Assembly (NCBI GenBank): GCA_019054805.1
Contig: JAHQIY010000001.1
Location: 1,302,001 to 1,366,000 of the forward strand
Length of the DNA stretch: 64,000 bases
Reading direction: 5' to 3'
Source: Brachionus manjavacas
Lineage: Eukaryota; Rotifera; Eurotatoria; Ploima; Brachionidae
Position numbers and translations under genes: made by a program. This document shows positions 21,807 to 33,984 of the stretch, piece after piece. The notes beneath the pieces are model-generated. The model was not told where the DNA came from and ran no database searches. It saw only the letters and a list, made by a program, of their open reading frames with translations. How positions within the stretch are numbered: the stretch's first letter is position 1; each line of letters starts with the position of its first letter.

Positions 21807-24800
21807 ATGACATCGGTAAGACCTAGCGGAGAAGAAGAAGAGGAGGCGAGGAGCCGCGGCGAAAGCAGCGACGAGGACGAGTCGGACAGCGAGTGCATAA
21901 AGCGGCGCGTGTCGTCGCGCTCAAACAAACTAAAGTACTCGTCGGACGAACAGGAGCACATGTCCGACGAGAGCGAGTCGTGCTCGTCGCCGTCGAGCTC
22001 GGACGAACAGAGCAGCAACGACTCGGACTCGGACTCTGACTACACGTTTTTGAAGGCGAAGAAGAGGCGGCGCAAAAAGCCGACGAGAACAAAGGCCGAC
22101 GAGAGCAAATGGAGCCGCCGCTCGACCAGCAGCAAGCAGATCAATTATTGCGAGGACTCGGAGCACGCCACCGACACCGACGACATCATCTACAAATACG
22201 AGTGCGAGGAGGAGAAGCGGGCGGGTGGCGCCGACGAGCCCGAAACAATCGAGAGGGTGATCAAGCAGCGGGTGGGCCGAGTGGGCGCCGTCGGCAGCAA
22301 GACCGCCGTGTACAACGTGGAGGAGTACGGCGATCCGAACGCGGACGCGGCCGCCCACGAGCCCACCGAGCTCCACTACTTGATCAAGTGGCTCGGCTGG
22401 TCGCACTTGCACAACACGTGGGAATCGCGCGACTCCCTGCTCCAGCAAAAGGTCAAGGGCATCAAAAAGCTGGAGAATTTTCTGCGCAAAGAAGAGGAGC
22501 GGCGAGTGGCGCGCGACCACGCGGCCATGTCGCCCGAGGACATCGAGTACTTGGAGTGCCAGAGCGAAATGATGGACAATTTGCTGGAGACGCACACAAT
22601 TGTGGAGCGCGTCATCAGCCACAGCGCCAACGACTACTTGTGCAAGTGGCAGGGCCTGCCGTACTCGGAGTGCACGTGGGAAGACGGCGAGTTGATACGC
22701 AAGCGCTTCGCTGGTCTCATCGACGAGTACAAGAGGCGGCAGGCGGCCACCACCTTTCCGCCGGCCAACATCAAAAGCCAGCGGGCGCTGCGAGTTCGGC
22801 CAAAGTTCGTGCCGCTCAAACACAAGCCCGACTATTTGGGAAAGTGGTCGGAGCTGCGCGACTACCAGCTGGACGGCCTCAACTGGCTGGCCAACTCGTG
22901 GTGCCGACAAAACGGCGTCATACTCGCCGACGAAATGGGCCTGGGCAAAACGGTCCAGGCCATTTCGTTCATGTCCTACGTGTTCAACGAGCACAGCTTG
23001 TACGGGCCCTTTTTGATCGTCATTCCCCTGTCCACCATTCAGGGATGGCAGCGCGAGTTCCAAAAGTGGTCGCCCGAAATCAATCTGGTCATTTACTTGG
23101 GCGACTCGCACTCCCGCTCAATGATCCAAAAGTACGAGTGGTCGCCGGACAACAAAAAAATCAAATGCAACGCCATCCTCACCACCTACGAGATTCTGCT
23201 CAAGGACAAGGCGTTCTTTAGCTCGGTGTCGTGGGCCGCGCTCGTCGTCGACGAAGCCCACCGCCTCAAAAACGAGGACTCGCTGCTCTATCGCACGCTC
23301 ATCAAGTTCGACACCAATCACCGCCTGCTGGTCACTGGCACGCCCTTGCAAAACTCGCTCAAAGAGCTCTGGTCGCTGCTGCACTTTATAATGCCGGACA
23401 AGTTCACTCAATGGGAGGAGTTTGATGCCAAGTATTCGTCGGTGCTGCAGGACGGCCTCAAGTTTCAGGACTTGCACAAAGAGCTGCAGCCGTATTTGTT
23501 GCGTCGCGTCAAAAAAGACGTCGAAAAGTCGCTGCCGGCCAAAGTCGAGCAAATACTGCGCGTCGAAATGACCAAGCAGCAGAAGCAGTTCTACAAGCTC
23601 ATTTTGACCAAGAACTACAAGGAGCTGCTCAAGGGCTCCAAGGGAAATGTGAGCACTTTTTTGAACATCATGATGGAGCTGAAAAAGTGCTCGAATCACA
23701 CTTATTTGATTAGGCGCGACGAGCACAAGGCAGCCGAGTCCCACTTGGACAATTTGATCAGAGGCAGCGGCAAGTTGTTCTTGTTGGACAAGTTGTTGCG
23801 CCGACTCAAGGAAACGGGGCACAGAGTGCTCATTTTTTCTCAAATGGTGCGCATGCTGGACCTGATCGCCGAGTATTTGCAGTATAGACGATTTTCGTTT
23901 CAGCGGCTGGACGGATCGATCAAGGGAGAGATTAGGAGGCAAGCGCTTGATCACTTCAATAAGCCGGACTCGGAAGATTTTTGTTTTTTGCTGTCCACGC
24001 GAGCTGGAGGTCTAGGTAAGCAATGCACACACACACACATACACATATCATTCACTTTTACTCTTTGATGAGTTTTTTTTTTTTTTAGTTTATTATTTAA
24101 AAGATAACTTTTCGAAGTTTTTTTATTTTTTTCAATTTAATGAGAATAAGAAAAGAAAACATTATGATAAATATTTAGCTATTAAAAAGGTGGTGACGAC
24201 TTGATTTTCTAAATTTTTATTTGAAAAAAAATATATTTTTCTAAATTTTATCTATTTAGAAGCTAAAAAAATTTTATTAAATGAAATTTTGGAGAGCAAT
24301 CTCACCAGGTTTATCCGAACGGCAATAAGGCCTTCTTTTTAGCATGCTTGCTCAGAATTATTTAATAGAAAAATTTAGAATATATATGAAAAAAAGAAAG
24401 AATCGGTTGAAAAATATAGTTGAAAAAAATAAGATGTAAGTTAATCCGCTCTCTATTTTTTTCTCATATATTCTTATATTTTTTCTAAAACTTTTATTCC
24501 ATTTGTTTAAGGATAATTTAAGTTTCAATTAGCTTTCTCTGCTGTATTCTGAATTACTCGTAGTTTTATGATATAATTTTCTCAAAATGATATAAAGGAA
24601 AATGTAATAGATAGACAATATAACGATAGTTGATGAAAAAAGCTTGATCCTTTTAATTTTGAGCTCGACACCTTAACATTAATAGTATATGTTTCAATAT
24701 TACGTAATAGGTTGAATGATGTACCCTCTCTATACTTGATTCCCTTCAGCGATTACGTAATAGGTTAAAAGATGTATTGAAGGTTAACACTGCTAAGGAA

Positions 24801-27800
24801 ATTTAGCACTCGATTCTTTTTAGTTATTACGTAATAGGTCCAAAGAGCAATAGAAGGTTAACACTGCTAAGGAAATTTAACCCTCTTTACCCTTGATTCC
24901 CTTCAGCGATTACGTAATAGATTGAAAGATGTATTGAAGGTTAACACTGCTAAGGAAATTTAGCACTCGATTCTTTTTAGTTATTACGTAATAGGTCCAA
25001 AGAGCAATAGAAGGTTAGCACTGCTAAGGAAATTTAACCCTCTTTACCCTTGATTCCCTTCAGCGATTACGTAATAGATTGAAAGATGTATTGAAGGTTA
25101 ACACTGCTAAGGAAATTTAACCCTCTTTCCCCTTGATTCCCTTCAGCGATTACGTAATAGATTGAAAGATGTATTGAAGGTTAACACTGCTAAGGAAATT
25201 TAGCACTCGATTCTTTTTAGTTATTACGTAATAGGTCCAAAGAGCAATAGAAGGTTAGCACTGCTAAGGAAATTTAACCCTCTTTACCCTTGATTCCCTT
25301 CAGCGATTACGTAATAGGTTGAAAGATGTATTGAAGGTTAACACTGCTAAGGAAATTTAGCACTCGATTCTTTTTAGTTATTACGTAATAGGTCCAAAGA
25401 GCAATAGAAGGTTAGCACTGCTAAGGAAATTTAACCCTCTTTACCCTTGATTCCCTTCAGCGATTACGTAATAGGTTGAAAGATGTTTTGAAGGTTAACA
25501 CTGCTAAGGAAATTTAGCACTCGATTCTTTTTAGTTATTACGTAATAGGTCCAAAGAGCAATAGAAGGTTAACACTGCTAGGGAAATTTAACCATCGAAT
25601 CCTTTTAGTTACTTCGCAAAAAGTTTAAAGAGCTTTTAGAAACAAATAAATCTATTTTGATACATTCTTAAAATTAGACTCAAAAGGAACGTTTTTTAAA
25701 TATGTCACAAGCTTTGTTTTTTTTTGATTTACCAAATAGAAATATCATAGTCCCAAAAAAAAACATTATAACTGAAAACCCATTCTTAATTTTAGCTGAT
25801 TTAGAATATTTTTTCAAAAAATTCAATTTTGAAAACATTTGTTACATTATGTAAAATTAATTTTTTTTTCATTAGCTTAATTCTTAAAAGAAATTTTTAA
25901 CAATGTTGGTTTTGAGACCGTTTTAAACGACAAAAAGCAATCTAAATGTTCAATTGTAGAGTTTATACTAAATCTATATATTATATTTTATCAAGTCACA
26001 TTATGATATAATTGAGAGTATTTTTGATCAGAAAAAATAAAATATAGGCAAAAAGATGTAAAGTAAAAGCGGTACCTTGGTTCTTTTTGTCATACTTTTC
26101 TTACATGTCTTTTTATACATTTTAGGGTTCGGGTCAATATTTTAAGGAGAAGAAGTTTTGAAATATGCAGAACAGGCTCAAAGAAAAACTATCTGTAAAG
26201 TAAAAATTACAAAAGGAAAAGAAAGTATTTTTCTAACTAAAATTTTCATTATCTATTTCTCAAAAATATAGATGGTCAAGTTAAAGGTTGATAATCAAAG
26301 AAAATAAATTTAAAAGCTGATCAAGTGGGGATTGTGAACCTTGAACCAAAGGACAGAACACAGAAATAAAATTAAAATACTTGTTCTCTAATAGTTGCTT
26401 ATAAGTGTGTATCGGCTAAATTTAGCTTCTGGAAAAAGTGTGCGATTGAATTTGACTGATTATCTATTGTTTATAATTTCAATTTTTACAGCATAACATG
26501 TTTAAATTTATTATTCAAAATAAAATCTTTAAATCCATTTTGGCTTTTATTTTTCATTGTATCTAAAAAATAAGCTGTTAAAATGTAATGTTTCTATAAA
26601 ATTTTTTGGTATCTAAAATTTTTTCATTAGGGTATGATGATTTTTGAATTTTTAGCCGTATCTATCGAAAAGTTATTCAAAAGTCAAAAAAAAACAAAAA
26701 CTTTTTTTTAAATCTTTGTTTTGAGGTTGATTATCTTTAATTTATTTGTGTTTAATTATCTCAGAATTTGGATAAATTGGTAACATCTAAAGTTTCGTCA
26801 AGACCATTTGTGCTTCTTGAACATTAATTTCTTACATGAAATAAACTTGACTCGTGTTTATTTGTAGGATGCTCTTGCAGAATTTGAGGCATGTTGAATT
26901 TTATGATCAAAACTTTATATCAAATTGCTCATTTTATAATTAATAATAAATTTCCTGAAGATTTAGGAAGAATTTTATAAAATTCTTGATGAAACATTGA
27001 TTAACATAGTTTGTTAAATTAAAATTTCAAAAAAAGAATTGTAAATTAATAGTATGCTCAAAATAAACTAAAATGATCGATTATTTTTGATTTTTTAGTA
27101 AAGTTAATAATGCAAATAAATAAATTTTTTTCTAAATACAAAATATCATTTGGTTTTTTAATTTTATTATCTTTGCGAAGTTAAGTTTTTTGTCTTTCGG
27201 ATTTGGTACTCTTTTTAATTCAAAAAATCGATTATTAATCCATTTATTTTATGATCAACTTAAAAAAATTTTTGAGACTGTAGCATAATATGTTAATTCA
27301 TTACCAATAAAAAAAAAAATCATTTCGTTAATTTAAGAAATTATTTTGCTTACTTTATAATTGAGCATTTGATCATTTGATCATAAACTTCAATATGCCA
27401 AATTTGATCTGTTCAGAAAAGTATGTTTTGAGGATGATTACATAGATCAGACCAAAAAAAGCTATTTCAAATTTAATCTTTTATTAATTCAATAATTTAA
27501 ATGAATTTTTTTAAGGACTTTGGAATAGTTTTTACAATTTTTTTAATTAAATTCGCAACTTTTTTTCACCATTTCGTAGCTCAGTTATTTTATTTTTTTA
27601 AGGCCACAGAATTATTAAAATATTGTGTCTCTTTTAGTTAGTTTTAATCGAAAAATTCGAGATTGATTCGATTCAAACTGTAGAAGCAGAAGATATGATG
27701 AAATTTTTTTGACAAATTTAAGACCAATTTACCAATTAATGTGAAAATAATAAAAAATTATTTATTTACAGATAATTGATCTTAAGAAAAATACAACTTA

Positions 27801-30800
27801 AAATATAATTTACAAATAAATTTTCAGTCATTTTTTTGTCAAGTTTTTATCACACTTTTGATCAGAACATTTATTTTAAGTTCTTCTTTCGAAGAACAAA
27901 ATGAAGTTTGTGAAGTTTTTGGTCAAATTTAAATAACCATGCTCAAAAACTAACATTAAAAATTTTTTTTGGGAAATTTATATTTTAAATCTTAATGTTG
28001 AAGCAATTTAAAAGTAAAAATACAATTTAAAGCAAATTGAAGTTTGAGATCAAGATCAAAAGGTCAAAATATAAATTAAATATTTTTTTTAATAAATATA
28101 AAATTTTTAAATATGCCTTTTTATTGAACTTTAATAGATTGATTTTGATAAAAACGTTTGAAGAAATAAAATTAAATGTTTTAAAATATCTAACTTGTTT
28201 AAGTGGAAAATTAAAACAATTTTAATAAATTATTTTTATTGAATTAACATAACCAAAATTTTTTAAATTATTGATTGTTTTTGTTAAATAAATTAGTTTA
28301 ATAATCATTTTGATGTCAATTTCATGATGAACCATTATTCGAAATAGCATACCTGGCTTTGTTTAGAATTTATTTTTTTTAAATTATCAAAATAAGTGAG
28401 TAATTAATATTTAAAATTTTAAATGATCGTTTTGATTTTTAAATATGATCTTAAACTTCAATTTGATATATTTAAAATTGAATATTCAAATCTCTGAAAA
28501 TATTCAAATCTATTTTGGGCAACTTGAAGTTCATGATCATAATCAAATGATCAAAATTTTTTTAAAATTGTTAAAATTGGATTTTTTTATTTTTTTTTTA
28601 AATTAAACATAAGATGTTTATTATATTAATTTCAAAAAAAAATTTTTTTTAAGTTCGTATCAATTCGATCATTTCAATACAGAAAAACTTGAAATACTTT
28701 TTTACTAAAAGAGAAAATTCAGTTATGTAAAATGCTTAATTATAAGCAAATTTGCTTAATGCAGTAAAATAAGTCGGCAAAATACTCTGCAATTTTCTGC
28801 ATTTTGCAGCCCATTAAGAAGTATTCCAATCAAGTGTGCAATTACATTGCAGAGTTTTTAAAGACATATATTTTTGGATTAAGCAGAGTTGCTTAACTAT
28901 TAAGCATTTTACAGAACTAAATTATCTCTTTAAGTAAAAAAGTTATTCAAGTTTTTCTGAATTGAAACGATCGAATTGAAATGAACTTCACAACCCCACT
29001 TTTTTTCTCTAATTGATCTTTAATTGATTCTTCTAAAATTTTTATTTGAAAACTTTAAAGACAAATTTAAAATCGACATTTAGGTATCCAAATTATGGCT
29101 CAAAAAACGCTTTAAATTATATTTTAATATCAATTAAATTTAAATTATGGCGTAACAAAGTTAAATTTTGTATTGTAAAATTTCAAAATTGATTAAGTAT
29201 TCAATTTACTTGAGATAAAAATTCATATAATTTTGTAAATTCATAAAAATACCTTTTTATTTTAATCAAAAACTAAAAATTTTGATTTGAAATTTACATT
29301 TGACAATGAACTTCAATTTGCCAAATTTTGTGCATGTACAATTATGCACAAAAGATTGGTATGGTTTAACATGGTTTTCTATATGTGAAAATGTATCTCT
29401 GCATTTAATTTTTTATAATTTAATTGAATTACAAAATGTATCGAATGATGAAAAAAATTTGAAAGAGTGCGATATTTCAAATATTTTTTCAGTTTCAAAT
29501 TTAAAAACAATTTCAAGTGAATATTGCAAACATTGACATATTTGAAATTAAACTTTTTGGTCATATTTATTTATTTACTAAATAGCTTGAGTAAATACCT
29601 CAGGTCGCTATTATACTTCTATTTAGCCTAACGATTTAGAAAAAAAGGTTATGGATCAAAAAATTATACATCAAAAAAGAAAGAAAGAAAAAAAAAATTA
29701 AATTTAGTTTAAATTATTGTACATTAGAGCAAAAAAGAAGAAAAAATAAATTTTTAAACTTTAAATTTTTATCGATGGTTAAATTTATATTTTTAAATTA
29801 AAGTTTAAAGTTTAAAAAGGAATTTTTTATATTTTTTTTTAAATTTTTCAAATAAAAATTAAACTCGCTCTATTTGACCAAAAAGTTTAACTTCAAAAAT
29901 GTTAATGTTAGCAATATTCAATAAAAAATTATTTTTATTTCTGAAACTGAAAAACATCTGAAATATTGAACTTTTTTCATGGTATTTATACAGTGGATAC
30001 AATTTGTAATTCAAACACAAAAAATTTAACCATATCATTAAAAGTTTATTAATAAATATAAAGGCTAATTGAATCAGAGTTGCTTAAAAGTCCCAAATTA
30101 AAATCCAAGTCATTAACAAAAAAGTCCAAGTCCGGACGTTAAAATTTGTTTTTAAAAATAAAAAGTCCATGTCAGGACTTTTTCTCTATTTTTTTTTCAA
30201 AAGTAATGTGTTTGACTTAAAAGATGAGAAAGATTTTCGGACTTTTGAAAAAAAAATAAAAAAATTCCGGACTTGCATTTCAACCTCTCATTCCCAATAT
30301 CGCGGCAAAATAATTTACTGTTCTGACCGGTAAAGGTAGCGGCCCTATGAAAATTTTGCCGTTCTGACCGGTCAAGGTAGCGGCCCTATGAACATTTTGC
30401 CGTTCTGACCGGTTAACGTAGCGGCCTTATGAAAATTTTGCCGTTCTGACCGGTTAACGTAGCGGCCGTAAAATTTCAATAAGTCATGAATTTTGTTTTG
30501 ACTTTTAGACATCTCTGATTTTGATATATCTAATAATGCAAAAATCTGATTCTAATTTTGTCTAAAAAGTACATTAAACTGATAACTGAATTGGGAAAAT
30601 TTGCCACACAAAAGATCTGAATAATTCCAAGTGCAAAAAAAAATTAAGAAGTTTTTTATTTTCAAAATATGCAAAATTATGGAATTTTTAATTTTTTTAA
30701 ATTTACAAAAAAAAAACTAGATTAATTTTTAACTTAAAACTCAGGTATAAACTTGTCGACAGCGGACACAGTCATTATATACGACTCGGACTGGAATCCG

Positions 30801-33188
30801 CAAAATGACCTGCAGGCTCAGGCACGGGCGCATCGAATCGGCCAAAAGAACCAAGTGAACATTTACCGTTTGGTCTCGAAGAACTCGATCGAAGAGGACA
30901 TCGTGGAAAGAGCCAAGCAGAAAATGGTGCTCGACCATCTGGTGATACAACGAATGGACACCACTGGACGCACTGTGCTCAACAGCCGTACTCAGACCAA
31001 CTCTAACCCGTTCACCAAGGACGAAATCAACTCGATTCTAAAGTTCGGCGCCGAAGAGCTGTTCAAAGAGGACATGGAGAGCAAAAGCGACGACAAAGAC
31101 TACGACATCGACGAAATACTGAAGCGGGCCGAGACCAGGGAGGAAACGAACGAGCAGACGGCCAGCGACGAGCTCTTGTCTCAGTTCAAAGTGGCCACCG
31201 TTTCCACCACCGAGGACGACAAGTCCTGGACCGACATAATACCCGAGTCCGAGCGGCACAAAATCGATGTCGACGAAGAGACCGAAAAACTGAAGCTGTT
31301 CAGCGAGACGCGCCGACACCGCACACAAAAGCCCAAGTGGAACGCCAAGTCCGACGACGACGAGTACGACAACGAGTCGGCCAACTCGTCCGACTCCGAG
31401 GCCAAGGTCAAAAGTGCCAAAAAGTCAAAAATAAAGTCGCAGTCGGTGTTCACGGAGCTCAACTCGAGCGAAATACGCCGCTTTGTGCGCTCGTACCGCA
31501 AGTACCCGTGTCCGCTCGAGCGCATCGACACAGTCGCCCAGGACGCTCAGCTCGAGGACAAATCGCAAGCGTGTCTGATCGAATTCGCGAGGAAAATGCG
31601 CGAGTTGTGCGTACAGGCCATCGAAGAAAACAAAGACAAAAAAGACGTCACCGTGACAAAAAAAGGCCCTTGCGTGGACATAAACGGCGTGAAAATAAAC
31701 GCACAGCAGATACTGGACGCCGAAAAGTACTTCGAGCCGTTGGGCCTCTACTCGAGCCACTTTGACCAGTTCCAGTTCAAGACCAAGCTGAAGCAGACGT
31801 ACTGGGACTGCGAGTGGAGCAATGAGCACGACCGGGCCCTCCTCAAAGGCATTCTCGACTACGGCTACGGCAACTGGGAGAGCATCAAGGCCGACCGTGT
31901 ACTCGGACTGTCAGACAAAATTTTGGTCACCGCGTCGACACTCGACAAATCGGACAAAGATTGCGCCAAGCTCAAGCCCCAGTCCAAGCACTTGCGCACT
32001 CGCATCGACTATTTGATGAAAGTGCTACAAAATCAGATAAACACCGAAAAGTATGGCAAAAATTGGAAGGAAATTTTGAACGGCACGGCCAAGCGAAAGA
32101 TCAACAAAGACTCGGAACACTCGGACGCTGAGCACAGCGACTCGAGCGACAAGGTCGTTAAAAAGAAGCGCGCCAACTCGGCCGACGACTGCAACAACGA
32201 GAACAGTGGTGATCACGTGACACATGAGCACGACGACGCCGTACAGTCGAGCGCGAAGCGCCATGCCAAAAAGTCGAGTGCGGCCAAAGTCGACAAAAAA
32301 GAGGCCAAAATGGACAAGTCGAAAATTGTGCTCAGCGAGAAAATATTCGAAGAGTGCAAGAACATATTGAGGCCGGCTAAGCGGGCTCTCAAGAGCCTCA
32401 ATCAATTGGACAGTGTCAAGGACTTTGAGGAAATAAAGCGACACTTGCTGCAAATTGGCGACAAAATAAACGACCATTTGACCATTTACAGCGATCCGGA
32501 GAAAATAAACTTGTGGCGCAATTATCTATGGGCGTTTGTGTCCAAGTTTACGGTCAAGTGGAATTGGGAAAAGCTGAAAAATTTGTACAAAAAGTTTTGC
32601 AATTCACGAGACCACGATTTGTATACGCAATCACAGCTGGCCAACAATGGCTCCTATCCCTCATCGTCCTACTCGGCCACCAGTACCACTACCACCACCA
32701 CCAACAACAACAGCAACAACCAACACCACCACCACTACTCGCAAAGCAAGTACTATTCGAAAAAAAATCACGGTTACCATGGCAACCACTATGGCAACCA
32801 TCACATGTATCAGCAGCAGTGGAGCGGCGCGGACAAGAGCGAGTCGCGTTCGTACAGCTCTCGATCACGTGACCAAGACATGGACTCAGACGTGTACAGA
32901 TCCAAGTCCTATTCGTCGCTAAGCGGCCATAATTTACAGCCTGGTCTGCTCGGCGCCTCCCCCATGTTCAATCGTCAGTTCAACAAGCCCCACGGTGTTT
33001 TGAACAACCACAGTCCGTCCTCGTCTCCGTATAGCAGACGTTTGTCGTCGTCGTCGCACCGAACCGGTGATTCGTGTAAAAAGTTAAAGGATAGCCGCGA
33101 GACCTCTCCATCTCGGGACAATCACAATCAACACAGCCAACATCACAGCCACCACCATCACCATAATCATCATCCTCATCACAACTAG
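21807..33188 (+). CDS. CHD1: Chromodomain-helicase CHD1, two coding exons
   Basis: ATP-dependent nucleosome spacing enzyme that reads H3K4me3 at transcribed genes. Exons 21807-24015 and 30745-33188 join in phase to 1550 aa. Domains: acidic/serine-rich N-terminus (1-130); chromodomain 1 (about 146-215, with the CHD1-type insert and [16 protein letters not shown]); chromodomain 2 (about 262-305, [15 protein letters not shown]); SNF2 ATPase with DEMGLGKT (375-382), DEAH (482-485) and [18 protein letters not shown]; helicase C lobe with STRAGGLG and [28 protein letters not shown]-type DNA-binding region (about 970-1170); CHCT/DUF4208 domain (about 1262-1355, [16 protein letters not shown]); and a Ser/His-rich tail ending in poly-His/Asn. 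The single 6729-bp intron cuts motif V between GL and GINL. Nothing is missing from the catalytic core. AATAAA at 33494-33499. Coding GC is far above background. Human CHD1 is about 1710 aa. Confidence 0.97.
24695..25630. repeat. Satellite array with alternating 79-bp monomers and ATTACGTAAT palindromes
   Basis: Twelve intact ATTACGTAATAG units plus a degenerate last one. Two monomer types alternate: type A (GATTACGTAATAGRTTGAAAG, then ATGTATTGAAGGTTAACAC) and type B (TTATTACGTAATAGGTCC, then AAAGAGCAATAGAAGGTTA). Both share TGCTAAGGAAATTTA. The dimer period is about 158-159 bp; two adjacent A units occur near 25066-25148. The edges are more diverged than the centre, typical of unequal exchange. 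Confidence 0.92.
28651..28989. mobile_element. Foldback/MITE-like element, copy 2
   Basis: Arms of about 110 bp (28651-28765 and 28875-28989) are inverted copies: AAGTTCRTWTCAATTCGATC, then TTCAGAAAAACTTGAA, ACTTTTTTACT and TGTAAAATGCTTAAT. The centre (AAGTATTC, GTGCAATTACATTGCAGAG) matches the centre of the 7964-8245 element in inverse orientation, so both belong to one family whose arms have diverged. Confidence 0.6.
29440..29985. repeat. Inverted repeat, arms about 120 bp
   Basis: The left arm (about 29445-29570) and right arm (about 29865-29985) are imperfect inverted copies sharing TTGAATATTG/AATATTGCAAACATT-like blocks and TTAAACTTTTTGGTCA. A single relative of the left arm lies at about 60045-60125 (AGTGCGATGCTTCAAATAT). 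Directly right, 29992-30041 (ACAATTTGTAATTCAAACAC) recurs at 63206-63250. No coding sequence. Confidence 0.45.
30075..30288. mobile_element. GACTT/AAGTC-rich element, diverged copy
   Basis: Starts with CAGAGTTGCTTAAAAGTCC and contains AAGTCCAAGTCCGGACG and TTCCGGACTTGCATTTCAAC near the right end. It matches the better-preserved element at 61412-61684, whose two ends are perfect inverted copies of CAGAGTTGTTTAAAAGTC. Confidence 0.45.
30318..30473. repeat. 41-bp GC-rich minisatellite, four copies
   Basis: TTCTGACCGG starts at 30321, 30362, 30403 and 30444, exactly 41 bp apart. Each unit includes TTCTGACCGGTNAANGTAGC followed by GGCC and TATGAAMATTTTGCCG. It lies about 270 bp upstream of the CHD1 exon 2 acceptor. 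GC is far above the intron average. Confidence 0.9.
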
Positions 33189-33741
33189 CCCAAGCAGAAA
33201 CAGTTGCACACGCCAATCGCTAGAACATTGTCCATTTTTTGTTTAAATACTTTGTCTATATTGTTTAGTGTATGTTGTATACAAGAATTTTCCTTGGAGA
33301 TGATAAATTTTAAGAGAAATTTTATTTTTTTTGTTTTGATTTTTATATATATTTTTTTTAATATGCATAAATATATATATATATAGATATACAAATTTTT
33401 TTTGTTTGTTTGTTTATTATTGATTATTTTTGTTTTTTAGATTTCGATTAAATTCGCTTACGAATTTAATGTTTAATTATTGAGCTAATGTTTAATAAAG
33501 TGCAGAGAAAATCTTCTTACAAAAAAAATTATTTTTTTTAAAAAGTAATCAATAAAAATTTCGAATCAATTTGAACTTTTTTTAAGATTTTTTGTTGTTG
33601 TTGAAATATTTTTTAAAAAATTCTTTAGTTCTTTTTAACACTTTTTAATCAAGTCCTAAAGTAAAAAGAGCTCAATTGTTTAGTAATTGACATTGTTTTG
33701 CTCAATGAATTTAAAAAAAGATTTACCTTGATTTTCAGAAC

Positions 33742-33984
33742 TATCAGTCCGTAACGAAACCACGTTACAAACATGAAGGAGGAGTAGCTATTTTAATTAA
33801 AAAAGGAATTGAATTCAAAATTTTTCTTATGAGGAATTCAAATCTGAATTCCTTTGAATAAAACTGAATTTATGAAAACATAATTAATTATTTGTATTTA
33901 GTCTTTATAATCCACCGAATGTATTTCTGAACTTTGAGCTTTTTAAAACAGTTAATAAAAAATGTAGAAACTACATCTTAGGCG
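33742..33984 (+). mobile_element. Non-LTR retrotransposon endonuclease fragment
   Basis: Reads YQSVTKPRYKHEGGVAILIKK, then in another frame SLYNPPNVFLNFELF and CRNYILGGDL. The GGVAILIKK and ILGGDL motifs are signature blocks of the apurinic-type endonuclease of LINE ORF2. The fragment stops exactly where the Tigger-like scrap begins. Confidence 0.65.

Larger units (their letters stand above)
24016..30744 (+). other. 6.7-kb CHD1 intron
   Basis: Bounded by donor G|GTAAGC (24016) and acceptor CTCAG (ending 30744). It begins with a (CA)n run. It contains a 79/158-bp tandem array (24695-25630), a foldback element (28651-28989), an inverted-repeat element (29440-29985), a GACTT-rich element (30075-30288) and a 41-bp minisatellite (30318-30473). 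The remainder (24050-24690, 25631-28650, 28990-29439) is AT-rich with no supported gene; the 62-aa frame at 28037 is Lys/Phe-rich chance sequence. Other introns in this window are 40-62 bp, apart from the tentative 267-bp intron of the gene model at 7036-7497. Confidence 0.9.

Noticed and set aside
21930..23111. 393-codon antisense open frame in CHD1 exon 1, with other long frames at 22109-23221 and 23118-23954
   Set aside because: They are shadows of a GC-rich coding exon; they are Arg/Leu/Val-rich, have no domains, and the sense frame is an unmistakable CHD1.
24695..25630. Regular repeats resembling a CRISPR array
   Set aside because: Repeats are contiguous 79-bp monomers without unique spacers, in a eukaryotic intron.
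31337..32477. Several 100-150 codon frames in CHD1 exon 2 on both strands
   Set aside because: Shadows of the sense frame, without domain content.
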